Assembly: GCA_037893225.1 (NCBI GenBank)
Contig: JAZGUH010000103.1
Coordinates: 3,906,001-3,970,000 of the forward strand
Length of the DNA stretch: 64,000 nt
Direction: 5' to 3'
DNA from: Hippasteria phrygiana
Taxonomy: Eukaryota > Echinodermata > Asteroidea > Valvatida > Goniasteridae
Part shown: positions 38,601 to 52,100 of the stretch, piece by piece
Numbering within the stretch: the stretch's first letter is position 1
Layout of the letters: each line of letters starts with the position of its first letter
The notes under the pieces: generated by a model
Database searches by the model: none
The model's input: only the letters and a program-made list of their open reading frames with translations
Told to the model about the DNA's origin: nothing
Translations under genes and position numbers: made by a program

Positions 38601-41600
38601 GCCAGCTTCATAGCGTGAGAACTCTTCGAGAAAATTCAAACCTCGCACCTAATTTCTTCCCGTAAACTCTGTGTGCGTTCTCCCGTTTACTGCATTGTGA
38701 CTGCTTAACGTTTGCCACATTTTCAGATGAACGCCCCTCCTTTCCCTGTTCATAATTGAATGGGATATTGACCAAATCCAGCAATGTTCACACGTATGGG
38801 TAGCTTAAATCTAGCGCAACAAATTGAGACCATCGCCAGCTTCACAGCGTTAGAACTCTTCGAGAAAATTCAAACCTCGCAACAAATTTCTTCACATGAA
38901 CTCTGTGTGCGTTCTCCCGTTTACTGTATTGTGGCTGCTTAACGTTTGCCAAATTTTCAGATGAACGCCCCTCCTTTCCCTGTTCATAATTGAATGGTAT
39001 ATTGACCAAATCCAGTAATTTTTACACGTATGGGTAGCTTAGATATAGCGCAACAATTTCAGACCATCGCCAGCTTCACAGCGTTAGAACTCTGCGAGAA
39101 AATTCAAACCTCGCAACAAATTTCTTTCTGTGAACTCTGTGTGCGTTCTTCCGTTTACTGCATTGTGGCTGCTTAACGTTTGCCAAATTTTCAGAAGAAC
39201 GCCCCTCCTTTCCCTGTTCATAATTGAATGGGATATTGACCAAATCCAGTAATTTTCACACGTATGGGTAGCTTAGATATAGCGCAACAATTTCAGACCA
39301 TCGCCAGCTTCACAGCGTTAGAACTCTTCGAGAAAATTCAAACCTCGCACCTAATTTCTTCCCGTGAACTCTGTGTGCGTTCTTCCGTTTACTGCATTGT
39401 GACTGTTTAACGTTTGCCACATTTTCAGATGAACGCCCCTCCTTTCCCTGTTCATAACTGAATGGAATATTGACCAAATCCAGCAATTTTCACACGTATG
39501 GGTAGCTTAAATCTAGCGCAACAATTTGAGATCATCGCCAGCTTCACAGCGTTAGAACTCTTCGAGAAAATTCAAACCTCGCAACAAATTTCTTCACATG
39601 AACTCTGTGTGCGTTCTCTCGTTTACTGTATTGTGGCTGCTTAACGTTTGCCAAATTTTCAGATGAACGCCCCTCCTTTCCCTGTTCATAATTGAATGGT
39701 ATATTGACCAAATCCAGTAATTTTGACACGTATGGGTAGCTTAGATATAGCGCAACAATTTCAGACCATCGCCAGCTTCACAGCGTTAGATCTCTTCGAG
39801 AAAAATCAAACCTCGCACCTAATTTCTTCCTGTGAACTCTGTGTGCGTTCTTCCGTTTACTGCATTGTGACTGCTTAACGTTTGCCACATTTTCAGATTC
39901 ACGCCCCTCCTTTCCCTGTTCATAATTGAATGGGATATTGACCAAATCTAGTAATTTTCACACGTATGGGTAGCTTAGATCTAGCGCAACAATTTCAGAC
40001 CATCGCCAGCTTCATAGCGTGAGAACTCTTCGAGAAAATTCAAACCTCGCACCTAATTTCTTCCCGTGAACTCTGTGTGCGTTCTCCCGTTTACTGCATT
40101 GTGACTGCTTAACGTTTGCCACATTTTCAGATGAACGCCCCTCCTTTCCCTGTTCATAATTGAATGGGATATTGACCAAATCCAGCAATGTTCACACGTA
40201 TGGGTAGCTTAAATCTAGCGCAACAAATTGAGACCATCGCCAGCTTCACAGCGTTAGAACTCTTCGAGAAAATTCAAACCTCGCAACAAATTTCTTCACA
40301 TGAACTCTGTGTGCGTTCTCCCGTTTACTGCATTGTGGCTGCTTAACGTTTGCCAAATTTTCAGATGAACGCCCCTCCTTTCCCTGTTCATAATTGAATG
40401 GTATATTGACCAAATCCAGTAATTTTTACACGTATGGGTAGCTTAGATATAGCGCAACAATTTCAGACCATCGCCAGCTTCACAGCTTTAGAACTCTTCG
40501 AGAAAATTCAAACCTCGCACCTAATTTCTTCCCGTGAACTCTGTGTGCGTTCTTCCGTTTACTGCATTGTGACTGTTTAACGTTTGCCACATTTTCAGAT
40601 GAACGCCCCTCCTTTCCCTGTTCATAATTGAATGGAATATTGACCAAATCCAGCAATTTTCACACGTATGGGTAGCTTAAATCTAGCGCAACAATTTGAG
40701 ATCATCGCCAGCTTCACAGCGTTAGAACTCTTCGAGAAAATTCAAACCTCGCAACAAATTTCTTCCCATGAACTCTGTGTGCGTTCTCCCGTTTACTGCA
40801 TTGTGGCTGCTTAAAGTTTGCCAAATTTTCAGATGAACGCCCCTCCTTTCCCTGTTCATAATTGAATAGTATATTGACCAAATCCAGTAATTTTCACACG
40901 TATGGGTAGCTTAGATATAGCGCAACAATTTCAGACCATCGCCAGCTTCACAGCGTTAGAACTCTTCGAGAAAATTCAAACCTCGCACCTAATTTCTTCC
41001 CGTGAACTCTGTGTGCGTTCTTCCGTTTACTGCATTGTGACTGTTTAACGTTTGCCACATTTTCAGATGAACGCCCCTCCTTTCCCTGTTCATAATTGAA
41101 TGGAATATTGACCAAATCCAGCAATTTTCACACGTATGGGTAGCTTAAATCTAGCGCAACAATTTGAGATCATCGCCAGCTTCACAGCGTTAGAACTCTT
41201 CGAAAAATTCAAACCTCGCACCTAATTTCTTCCTTTGAATTCTGTGTGCGTTCGTCCGTTTACTGCATTGTGACTGCTTAACGTTTGCCACATTTTCAGA
41301 TGAACGCCCCTCCTTTCCCTGTTCATAATTGAATGGTATATTGACCAAATCCAGTAATTTGTACACGTATGGGTAGCTTAGATATAGCGCAACAATTTCA
41401 GACCATCGCCAGCTTCACAGCGTTAGATCTCTTCGAGAAAAATCAAACCTCGCATCAAATTTCTTCCTTTGAACTCTGTGTGCGTTCTTCCGTTTACTGC
41501 ATTGTGACTGCTTAACGTTTGCCACATTTTCAGATGAACGCCCCTCCTTTCCCTGTTCATAATTGAATGGGATATTGACCAAATCTAGTAATTTTCACAC

Positions 41601-44600
41601 GTATGGGTAGCTTAGATCTAGCGCAACAATTTCAGACCATCGCCAGCTTCATAGCGTGAGAACTCTTCGAGAAAATTCAAACCTCGCACCTAATTTCTTC
41701 CCGTGAACTCTGTGTGCGTTCTCCCGTTTACTGCATTGTGACTGTTTAACGTTTGCCACATTTTCAGATGAACGCCCCTCCTTTCCCTGTTCATAACTGA
41801 ATGGAATATTGACCAAATCCAGCAATTTTCACACGTATGGGTAGCTTAAATCTAGCGCAACAATTTGAGATCATCGCCAGCTTCACAGCGTTAGAACTCT
41901 TCGAGAAAATTCAAACCTCGCAACAAATTTCTTCACATGAACTCTGTGTGCGTTCTCCCGTTTACTGTATTGTGGCTGCTTAACGTTTGCCAAATTTTCA
42001 GATGAACGCCCCTCCTTTCCCTGTTCATAATTGAATGGTATATTGACCAAATCCAGTAATTTTGACACGTATGGGTAGCTTAGATATAGCGACACAATTT
42101 CAGACCATCGCCAGCTTCACAGCTTTAGAACTCTTCGAGAAAATCCAAACCTCGCAACAAATTTCTTTCTGTGAACTCTGTGTGGGTTCTTCCGTTTACT
42201 GCATTGTGGCTGCTTAACGTTTGCCAAATTTTCAGAAGAACGCCCCTCCTTTCCCTGTTCATAATTGAATGGGATATTGACCAAATCCAGTAATTTTCAC
42301 ACGTATGGGTAGCTTAGATATAGCGCAACAATTTCAGACCATCGCCAGCTTCACAGCGTTAGAACTCTTCGAGAAAATTCAAACCTCGCACCTAATTTCT
42401 TCCCGTGAACTCTGTGTGCGTTCTTCCGTTTACTGCATTGTGACTGTTTAACGTTTGCCACATTTTCAGATGAACGCCCCTCCTTTCCCTGTTCATAATT
42501 GAATGGTATATTGACCAAATCCAGTAATTTGTACACGTATGGGTAGCTTAGATATAGCGCAACAATTTCAGACCATCGCCAGCTTCACAGCGTTAGATCT
42601 CTTCGAGAAAAATCAAACCTCGCATCAAATTTCTTCCTGTGAACTCTGTGTGCGTTCTTCCGTTTACTGCATTGTGACTGCTTAACGTTTGCCACATTTT
42701 CAGATGAACGCCCCTCCTTTCCCTGTTCATAATTGAATGGGATATTGACCAAATCCAGCAATGTTCACACGTATGGGTAGCTTAAATCTAGCGCAACAAA
42801 TTGAGACCATCGCCAGCTTCACAGCGTTAGAACTCTTCGAGAAAATTCAAACCTCGCAACAAATTTCTTCACATGAACTCTGTGTGCGTTCTCCCGTTTA
42901 CTGTATTGTGGCTGCTTAACGTTTGCCAAATTTTCAGATGAACGCCCCTCCTTTCCCTGTTCATAATTGAATGGTATATTGACCAAATCCAGTAATTTTT
43001 ACACGTATGGGTAGCTTAGATATAGCGCAACAATTTCAGACCATCGCCAGCTTCACAGCGTTAGAACTCTTCGAGAAAATTCAAACCTCGCAACAAATTT
43101 CTTTCTGTGAACTCTGTGTGCGTTCTTCCGTTTACTGCATTGTGGCTGCTTAACGTTTGCCAAATTTTCAGAAGAACGCCCCTCCTTTCCCTGTTCATAA
43201 TTGAATGGGATATTGACCAAATCCAGTAATTTGTACACGTATGGGTAGCTTAGATATAGCGCAACAATTTCAGACCATCGCCAGCTTCACAGCGTTAGAA
43301 CTCTTCGAGAAAATTCAAACCTCGCACCTAATTTCTTCCCGTGAACTCTGTGTGCGTTCTTCCGTTTACTGCATTGTGACTGTTTAACGTTTGCCACATT
43401 TTCAGATGAACGCCCCTCCTTTCCCTGTTCATAACTGAATGGAATATTGACCAAATCCAGCAATTTTCACACGTATGGGTAGCTTAAATCTAGCGCAACA
43501 ATTTGAGATCATCGCCAGCTTCACAGCGTTAGAACTCTTCGAGAAAATTCAAACCTCGCAACAAATTTCTTCCCATGAACTCTGTGTGCGTTCTCCCGTT
43601 TACTGCATTGTGGCTGCTTAAAGTTTGCCAAATTTTCAGATGAACGCCCCTCCTTTCCCTGTTCATAATTGAATGGTATATTGACCAAATCCAGTAATGT
43701 TTACACGTATGGGTAGTTTAGATATAGCGCAACAATTTCAGACCATCGCCAGCTTCACAGCGTTAGATCTCTTCGAGAAAAATCAAACCTCGCATCAAAT
43801 TTCTTCCTGTGAACTCTGTGTGCGTTCTTCCGTTTACTGCATTGTGACTGCTTAACGTTTGCCACATTTTCAGATGAACGCCCCTCCTTTCCCTGTTCAT
43901 AATTGAATGGGATATTGACCAAATCTAGTAATTTTCACACGTATGGGTAGCTTAGATCTAGCGCAACAATTTCAGACCATCGCCAGCTTCATAGCGTGAG
44001 AACTCTTCGAGAAAATTCAAACCTCGCACCTAATTTCTTCCCGTGAACTCTGTGTGCGTTCTCCCGTTTACTGCATTGTGACTGCTTAACGTTTGCCACA
44101 TTTTCAGATGAACGCCCCTCCTTTCCCTGTTCATAATTGAATGGTATATTGACCAAATCCAGTAATTTTTACACGTATGGGTAGCTTAGATATAGCGCAA
44201 CAATTTCAGACCATCGCCAGCTTCACAGCGTTAGAACTCTGCGAGAAAATTCAAACCTCGCAACAAATTTCTTCCCATGAACTCTGTGTGCGTTCTCCCG
44301 TTTACTGCATTGTGGCTGCTTAAAGTTTGCCAAATTTTCAGATGAACGCCCCTCCTTTCCCTGTTCATAATTGAATGGTATATTGACCAAATCCAGTAAT
44401 GTTTACACGTATGGGTAGCTTAGATATAGCGCAACAATTTCAGACCATCGCCAGCTTCATAGCGTGAGAACTCTTCGAGAAAATTCAAACCTCGCACCTA
44501 ATTTCTTCCCGTGAACTCTGTGTGCGTTCTCCCGTTTACTGCATTGTGACTGCTTAACGTTTGCCACATTTTCAGATGAACGCCCCTCCTTTCCCTGTTC

Positions 44601-44683
44601 ATAATTGAATGGGATATTGACCAAATCCAGCAATGTTCACACGTATGGGTAGCTTAAATCTAGCGCAACAAATTGAGACCATC

Positions 44684-44916
44684 GCCAGCTTCACAGCGTT
44701 AGAACTCTTCGAGAAAATTCAAACCTCGCAAGAAATTTCTTCACATGAACTCTGTGTGCGTTCTCCCGTTTACTGTATTGTGGCTGCTTAACGTTTGCCA
44801 AATTTTCAGATGAACGCCCTCCTTTCCCTGTTCATAATTGAATGGTATATTGACCAAATCCAGTAATTTTTACACGTATGGGTAGCTTAGATATAGCGCA
44901 ACAATTTCAGACCATC
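44684..44916 (+). repeat. 233-bp G monomer with one C lost in the CCCC run
   Basis: AACGCCCTCC replaces AACGCCCCTCC, and CAAGAAATTTC replaces CAACAAATTTC. The same pair of changes is found at 54509-54741, exactly 9825 bp away. It is the only 233-bp class whose missing base is not the G at position 30. Confidence 0.88.
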
Positions 44917-45618
44917 GCCAGCTTCACAGCGTTAGAACTCTGCGAGAAAATTCAAACCTCGCAACAAATTTCTTTCTGTGAACTCTGTGTGCGTTCTTCC
45001 GTTTACTGCATTGTGGCTGCATAACGTTTGCCAAATTTTCAGAAGAACGCCCCTCCTTTCCCTGTTCATAATTGAATGGGATATTGACCAAATCCAGTAA
45101 TTTTCACACGTATGGGTAGCTTAGATATAGCGCAACAATTTCAGACCATCGCCAGCTTCACAGCGTTAGAACTCTTCGAGAAAATTCAAACCTCGCACCT
45201 AATTTCTTCCAGTGAACTCTGTGTGCGTTCTTCCGTTTACTGCATTGTGACTGTTTAACGTTTGCCACATTTTCAGATGAACGTCCCTCCTTTCCCTGTT
45301 CATAACTGAATGGAATATTGACCAAATCCAGCAATTTTCACACGTATGGGTAGCTTAAATCTAGCGCAACAATTTGAGATCATCGCCAGCTTCACAGCGT
45401 TAGAACTCTTCGAGAAAATTCAAACCTCGCAACAAATTTCTTCCCATGAACTCTGTGTGCGTTCTCCCGTTTACTGCATTGTGGCTGCTTAAAGTTTGCC
45501 AAATTTTAAGATGAACGCCCCTCCTTTCCCTGTTCATAATTGAATGGTATATTGACCAAATCCAGTAATGTTTACACGTATGGGTAGCTTAGATATAGCG
45601 CAACAATTTCAGACCATC

Positions 45619-47958
45619 GCCAGCTTCACAGCGTTAGAACTCTTCGAGAAAATTCAAACCTCGCAACAAATTTCTTCCCATGAACTCTGTGTGCGTTCTC
45701 CCGTTTACTGCATTGTGGCTGCTTAAAGTTTGCCAAATTTTCAGATGAACGCCCCTCCTTTCCCTGTTCATAATTGAATAGTATATTGACCAAATCCAGT
45801 AATTTTCACACGTATGGGTAGCTTAGATATAGCGCAACAATTTCAGACCATCGCCAGCTTCACAGCGTTAGAACTCTTCGAGAAAATTCAAACCTCGCAC
45901 CTAATTTCTTCCGGTGAACTCTGTGTGCGTTCTTCCGTTTACTGCATTGTGACTGTTTAACGTTTGCCACATTTTCAGATGAACGCCCCTCCTTTCCCTG
46001 TTCATAATTGAATGGAATATTGACCAAATCCAGCAATTTTCACACGTATGGGTAGCTTCAATCTAGCGCAACAATTTGAGATCATCGCCAGCTTCACAGC
46101 GTTAGAACCCTTCGAGAAAATTCAAACCTCGCAACAAATTTCTTCCCATGAACTCTGTGTGCGTTCTCCCGTTTACTGCATTGTGGCTGCTTAAAGTTTG
46201 CCAAATTTTCAGATGAACGCCCCTCCTTTCCCTGTTCATAATTGAATAGTGTATTGACCAAATCCAGTAATTTTCACACGTATGGGTAGCTTAGATATAG
46301 CGCAACAATTTCAGACCATCGCCAGCTTCACAGCGTTAGAACTCTTCGAGAAAATTCAAACCTCGCACCTAATTTCTTCCCGTGAACTCTGTGTGCGTTC
46401 TTCCGTTTACTGCATTGTGACTGTTTAACGTTTGCCACATTTTCAGATGAACGCCCCTCCTTTCCCTGTTCATAATTGAATGGAATATTGACCAAATCCA
46501 GCAATTTTCACACGTATGGGTAGCTTAAATCTAGCGCAACAATTTGAGATCATCGCCAGCTTCACAGCGTTAGAACTCTTCGAGAAAATTCAAACCTCGC
46601 AACAAATTTCTTCCCATGAACTCTGTGTGCGTTCTTCCGTTTACTGCATTGTGACTGTTTAACGTTTGCCACATTTTCAGATGAACGCCCCTCCTTTCCC
46701 TGTTCATAATTGAATGGAATATTGACCAAATCCAGCAATTTTCACACGTATGGGTAGCTTAAATCTAGCGCAACAATTTGAGATCATCGCCAGCTTCACA
46801 GCGTTAGAACTCTTCGAGAAAATTCAAACCTCGCAACAAATTTCTTCCCATGAACTCTGTGTGCGTTCTCCCGTTTACTGCATTGTGGCTGCTTAAAGTT
46901 TGCCAAATTTTCAGATGAACGCCCCTCCTTTCCCTGTTCATAATTGAATAGTATATTGACCAAATCCAGTAATTTTCACACGTATGGGTAGCTTCGATAT
47001 AGCGCAACAATTTCAGACCATCGCCAGCTTCACAGCGTTAGAACTCTTCGAGAAAATTCAAACCTCGCACCTAATTTCTTCCCTTGAACTCTGTGTGCGT
47101 TCTTCCGTTTACTGCATTGTGACTGTTTAACGTTTGCCACATTTTCAGATGAACGCCCCTCCTTTCCCTGTTCATAATTGAATGGAATATTGACCAAATC
47201 CAGCAATTTTCACACGTATGGGTAGCTTCAATCTAGCGCAACAATTTGAGATCATCGCCAGCTTCACAGCGTTAGAACTCTTCGAGAAAATTCAAACCTC
47301 GCAACAAATTTCTTCCCATGAACTCTGTGTGCGTTCTCCCGTTTACTGCATTGTGGCTGCTTAAAGTTTGCCAAATTTTCAGATGAACGCCCCTCCTTTC
47401 CCTGTTCATAATTGAATAGTATATTGACCAAATCCAGTAATTTTCACACGTATGGGTAGCTTAGATATAGCGCAACAATTTCAGACCATCGCCAGCTTCA
47501 CAGCGTTAGAACTCTTCGAGAAAATTCAAACCTCGCACCTAATTTCTTCCCGTGAACTCTGTGTGCGTTCTTCCGTTTACTGCATTGTGACTGTTTAACG
47601 TTTGCCACATTTTCAGATGAACGCCCCTCCTTTCCCTGTTCATAATTGAATGGAATATTGACCAAATCCAGCAATTTTCACACGTATGGGTAGCTTAAAT
47701 CTAGCGCAACAATTTGAGATCATCGCCAGCTTCACAGCGTTAGAACTCTTCGAGAAAATTCAAACCTCGCAACAAATTTCTTCCCATGAACTCTGTGTGC
47801 GTTCTCCCGTTTACTGCATTGTGGCTGCTTAAAGTTTGCCAAATTTTCAGATGAACGCCCCTCCTTTCCCTGTTCATAATTGAATGGTATATTGACCAAA
47901 TCCAGTAATGTTTACACGTATGGGTAGCTTAGATATAGCGCAACAATTTCAGACCATC
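45619..47958 (+). repeat. K-I dimer zone (468-bp periodicity), copy B
   Basis: Exact counterpart of 36027-38366 at +9592, including the I/K hybrid (46555) and the private GCTTCAATC and GCTTCGATATAG tails. Confidence 0.85.
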
Positions 47959-48425
47959 GCCAGCTTCACAGCGTGAGAACTCTTCGAAAAATTCAAACCT
48001 CGCACCTAATTTCTTCCTTTGAATTCTGTGTGCGTTCGTCCGTTTACTGCATTGTGACTGCTTAACGTTTGCCACATTTTCAGATGAACGCCCCTCCTTT
48101 CCCTGTTCATAATTGAATGGTATATTGACCAAATCCAGTAATTTGTACACGTATGGGTAGCTTAGATATAGCGCAACAATTTCAGACCATCGCCAGCTTC
48201 ACAGCGTTAGATCTCTTCGAGAAAAATCAAACCTCGCATCAAATTTCTTCCTTTGAACTCTGTGTGCGTTCTTCCGTTTACTGCATTGTGACTGCTTAAC
48301 GTTTGCCACATTTTCAGATGAACGCCCCTCCTTTCCCTGTTCATAATTGAATGGGATATTGACCAAATCTAGTAATTTTCACACGTATGGGTAGCTTAGA
48401 TCTAGCGCAACAATTTCAGACCATC

Positions 48426-48659
48426 GCCAGCTTCATAGCGTGAGAACTCTTCGAGAAAATTCAAACCTCGCACCTAATTTCTTCCCGTGAACTCTGTGTG
48501 CGTTCTCCCGTTTACTGTATTGTGGCTGCTTAACGTTTGCCAAATTTTCAGATGAACGCCCCTCCTTTCCCTGTTCATAATTGAATGGTATATTGACCAA
48601 ATCCAGTAATTTTTACACGTATGGGTAGCTTAGATATAGCGCAACAATTTCAGACCATC
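48426..48659 (+). repeat. Hybrid monomer E/G in copy B
   Basis: The head is E (CATAGCGTGAG, CACCTA, CCCGTG) and the tail is G (TGTATTGTGGCTGC, GCCAAATT). Copy A has separate E (38601) and G (38835). The exchange falls in the shared stretch from AACTCTG to TTTACTG, roughly positions 65-92, and removes one 234-bp monomer. Confidence 0.82.
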
Positions 48660-49127
48660 GCCAGCTTCACAGCGTTAGAACTCTGCGAGAAAATTCAAAC
48701 CTCGCAACAAATTTCTTTCTGTGAACTCTGTGTGCGTTCTTCCGTTTACTGCATTGTGGCTGCTTAACGTTTGCCAAATTTTCAGAAGAACGCCCCTCCT
48801 TTCCCTGTTCATAATTGAATGGTATATTGACCAAATCCAGTAATTTTTACACGTATGGGTAGCTTAGATATAGCGCAACAATTTCAGACCATCGCCAGCT
48901 TCACAGCGTTAGAACTCTGCGAGAAAATTCAAACCTCGCAACAAATTTCTTTCTGTGAACTCTGTGTGCGTTCTTCCGTTTACTGCATTGTGGCTGCTTA
49001 ACGTTTGCCAAATTTTCAGAAGAACGCCCCTCCTTTCCCTGTTCATAATTGAATGGGATATTGACCAAATCCAGTAATTTTCACACGTATGGGTAGCTTA
49101 GATATAGCGCAACAATTTCAGACCATC
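48660..49127 (+). repeat. Duplicated H' monomers in copy B
   Basis: Two successive H' monomers (48660 and 48894, both CTCTGCGAG with AGAAGAAC) stand where copy A has one (39069). The first ends in GAATGGTATATTG, a G-type tail, so the extra copy was joined within the shared stretch between AGAAGAAC and GAATGG. Confidence 0.82.
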
Positions 49128-52100
49128 GCCAGCTTCACAGCGTTAGAACTCTTCGAGAAAATTCAAACCTCGCACCTAATTTCTTCCCGTGAACTCTGTG
49201 TGCGTTCTTCCGTTTACTGCATTGTGACTGTTTAACGTTTGCCACATTTTCAGATGAACGCCCCTCCTTTCCCTGTTCATAACTGAATGGAATATTGACC
49301 AAATCCAGCAATTTTCACACGTATGGGTAGCTTAAATCTAGCGCAACAATTTGAGATCATCGCCAGCTTCACAGCGTTAGAACTCTTCGAGAAAATTCAA
49401 ACCTCGCAACAAATTTCTTCACATGAACTCTGTGTGCGTTCTCTCGTTTACTGTATTGTGGCTGCTTAACGTTTGCCAAATTTTCAGATGAACGCCCCTC
49501 CTTTCCCTGTTCATAATTGAATGGTATATTGACCAAATCCAGTAATTTTGACACGTATGGGTAGCTTAGATATAGCGCAACAATTTCAGACCATCGCCAG
49601 CTTCACAGCGTTAGATCTCTTCGAGAAAAATCAAACCTCGCACCTAATTTCTTCCTGTGAACTCTGTGTGCGTTCTTCCGTTTACTGCATTGTGACTGCT
49701 TAACGTTTGCCACATTTTCAGATTCACGCCCCTCCTTTCCCTGTTCATAATTGAATGGGATATTGACCAAATCTAGTAATTTTCACACGTATGGGTAGCT
49801 TAGATCTAGCGCAACAATTTCAGACCATCGCCAGCTTCATAGCGTGAGAACTCTTCGAGAAAATTCAAACCTCGCACCTAATTTCTTCCCGTGAACTCTG
49901 TGTGCGTTCTCCCGTTTACTGCATTGTGACTGCTTAACGTTTGCCACATTTTCAGATGAACGCCCCTCCTTTCCCTGTTCATAATTGAATGGGATATTGA
50001 CCAAATCCAGCAATGTTCACACGTATGGGTAGCTTAAATCTAGCGCAACAAATTGAGACCATCGCCAGCTTCACAGCGTTAGAACTCTTCGAGAAAATTC
50101 AAACCTCGCAACAAATTTCTTCACATGAACTCTGTGTGCGTTCTCCCGTTTACTGCATTGTGGCTGCTTAACGTTTGCCAAATTTTCAGATGAACGCCCC
50201 TCCTTTCCCTGTTCATAATTGAATGGTATATTGACCAAATCCAGTAATTTTTACACGTATGGGTAGCTTAGATATAGCGCAACAATTTCAGACCATCGCC
50301 AGCTTCACAGCTTTAGAACTCTTCGAGAAAATTCAAACCTCGCACCTAATTTCTTCCCGTGAACTCTGTGTGCGTTCTTCCGTTTACTGCATTGTGACTG
50401 TTTAACGTTTGCCACATTTTCAGATGAACGCCCCTCCTTTCCCTGTTCATAATTGAATGGAATATTGACCAAATCCAGCAATTTTCACACGTATGGGTAG
50501 CTTAAATCTAGCGCAACAATTTGAGATCATCGCCAGCTTCACAGCGTTAGAACTCTTCGAGAAAATTCAAACCTCGCAACAAATTTCTTCCCATGAACTC
50601 TGTGTGCGTTCTCCCGTTTACTGCATTGTGGCTGCTTAAAGTTTGCCAAATTTTCAGATGAACGCCCCTCCTTTCCCTGTTCATAATTGAATAGTATATT
50701 GACCAAATCCAGTAATTTTCACACGTATGGGTAGCTTAGATATAGCGCAACAATTTCAGACCATCGCCAGCTTCACAGCGTTAGAACTCTTCGAGAAAAT
50801 TCAAACCTCGCACCTAATTTCTTCCCGTGAACTCTGTGTGCGTTCTTCCGTTTACTGCATTGTGACTGTTTAACGTTTGCCACATTTTCAGATGAACGCC
50901 CCTCCTTTCCCTGTTCATAATTGAATGGAATATTGACCAAATCCAGCAATTTTCACACGTATGGGTAGCTTAAATCTAGCGCAACAATTTGAGATCATCG
51001 CCAGCTTCACAGCGTTAGAACTCTTCGAAAAATTCAAACCTCGCACCTAATTTCTTCCTTTGAATTCTGTGTGCGTTCGTCCGTTTACTGCATTGTGACT
51101 GCTTAACGTTTGCCACATTTTCAGATGAACGCCCCTCCTTTCCCTGTTCATAATTGAATGGTATATTGACCAAATCCAGTAATTTGTACACGTATGGGTA
51201 GCTTAGATATAGCGCAACAATTTCAGACCATCGCCAGCTTCACAGCGTTAGATCTCTTCGAGAAAAATCAAACCTCGCATCAAATTTCTTCCTTTGAACT
51301 CTGTGTGCGTTCTTCCGTTTACTGCATTGTGACTGCTTAACGTTTGCCACATTTTCAGATGAACGCCCCTCCTTTCCCTGTTCATAATTGAATGGGATAT
51401 TGACCAAATCTAGTAATTTTCACACGTATGGGTAGCTTAGATCTAGCGCAACAATTTCAGACCATCGCCAGCTTCATAGCGTGAGAACTCTTCGAGAAAA
51501 TTCAAACCTCGCACCTAATTTCTTCCCGTGAACTCTGTGTGCGTTCTCCCGTTTACTGCATTGTGACTGTTTAACGTTTGCCACATTTTCAGATGAACGC
51601 CCCTCCTTTCCCTGTTCATAACTGAATGGAATATTGACCAAATCCAGCAATTTTCACACGTATGGGTAGCTTAAATCTAGCGCAACAATTTGAGATCATC
51701 GCCAGCTTCACAGCGTTAGAACTCTTCGAGAAAATTCAAACCTCGCAACAAATTTCTTCACATGAACTCTGTGTGCGTTCTCCCGTTTACTGTATTGTGG
51801 CTGCTTAACGTTTGCCAAATTTTCAGATGAACGCCCCTCCTTTCCCTGTTCATAATTGAATGGTATATTGACCAAATCCAGTAATTTTGACACGTATGGG
51901 TAGCTTAGATATAGCGACACAATTTCAGACCATCGCCAGCTTCACAGCTTTAGAACTCTTCGAGAAAATCCAAACCTCGCAACAAATTTCTTTCTGTGAA
52001 CTCTGTGTGCGTTCTTCCGTTTACTGCATTGTGGCTGCTTAACGTTTGCCAAATTTTCAGAAGAACGCCCCTCCTTTCCCTGTTCATAATTGAATGGGAT

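Larger units (their letters stand above)
36027..45618 (+). repeat. Copy A of a tandem segmental duplication (41 monomers, 9592 bp)
   Basis: From 36027 the variant order repeats at 45619. The offset is 9592 bp up to 38366 and 9825 bp from 39303. Rare markers shared by both copies include CCGGTG (36319/45911), GAATAGTGTATTG (36651/46243), GCTTCGATATAG (37400/46992), CTCTCGTTTAC (39615/49440), GCGACACAATTT and AAAATCCAAACC (about 42100/51925), GGTAGTTTAG (43714/53539), CAAGAAATTTC (44729/54554), a one-base loss giving AACGCCCTCC (44813/54638), GCTGCATAACG and AACGTCCC. Copy-specific bases seen here: T37046, A38043, A38664, G42185, A45508. Confidence 0.9.
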
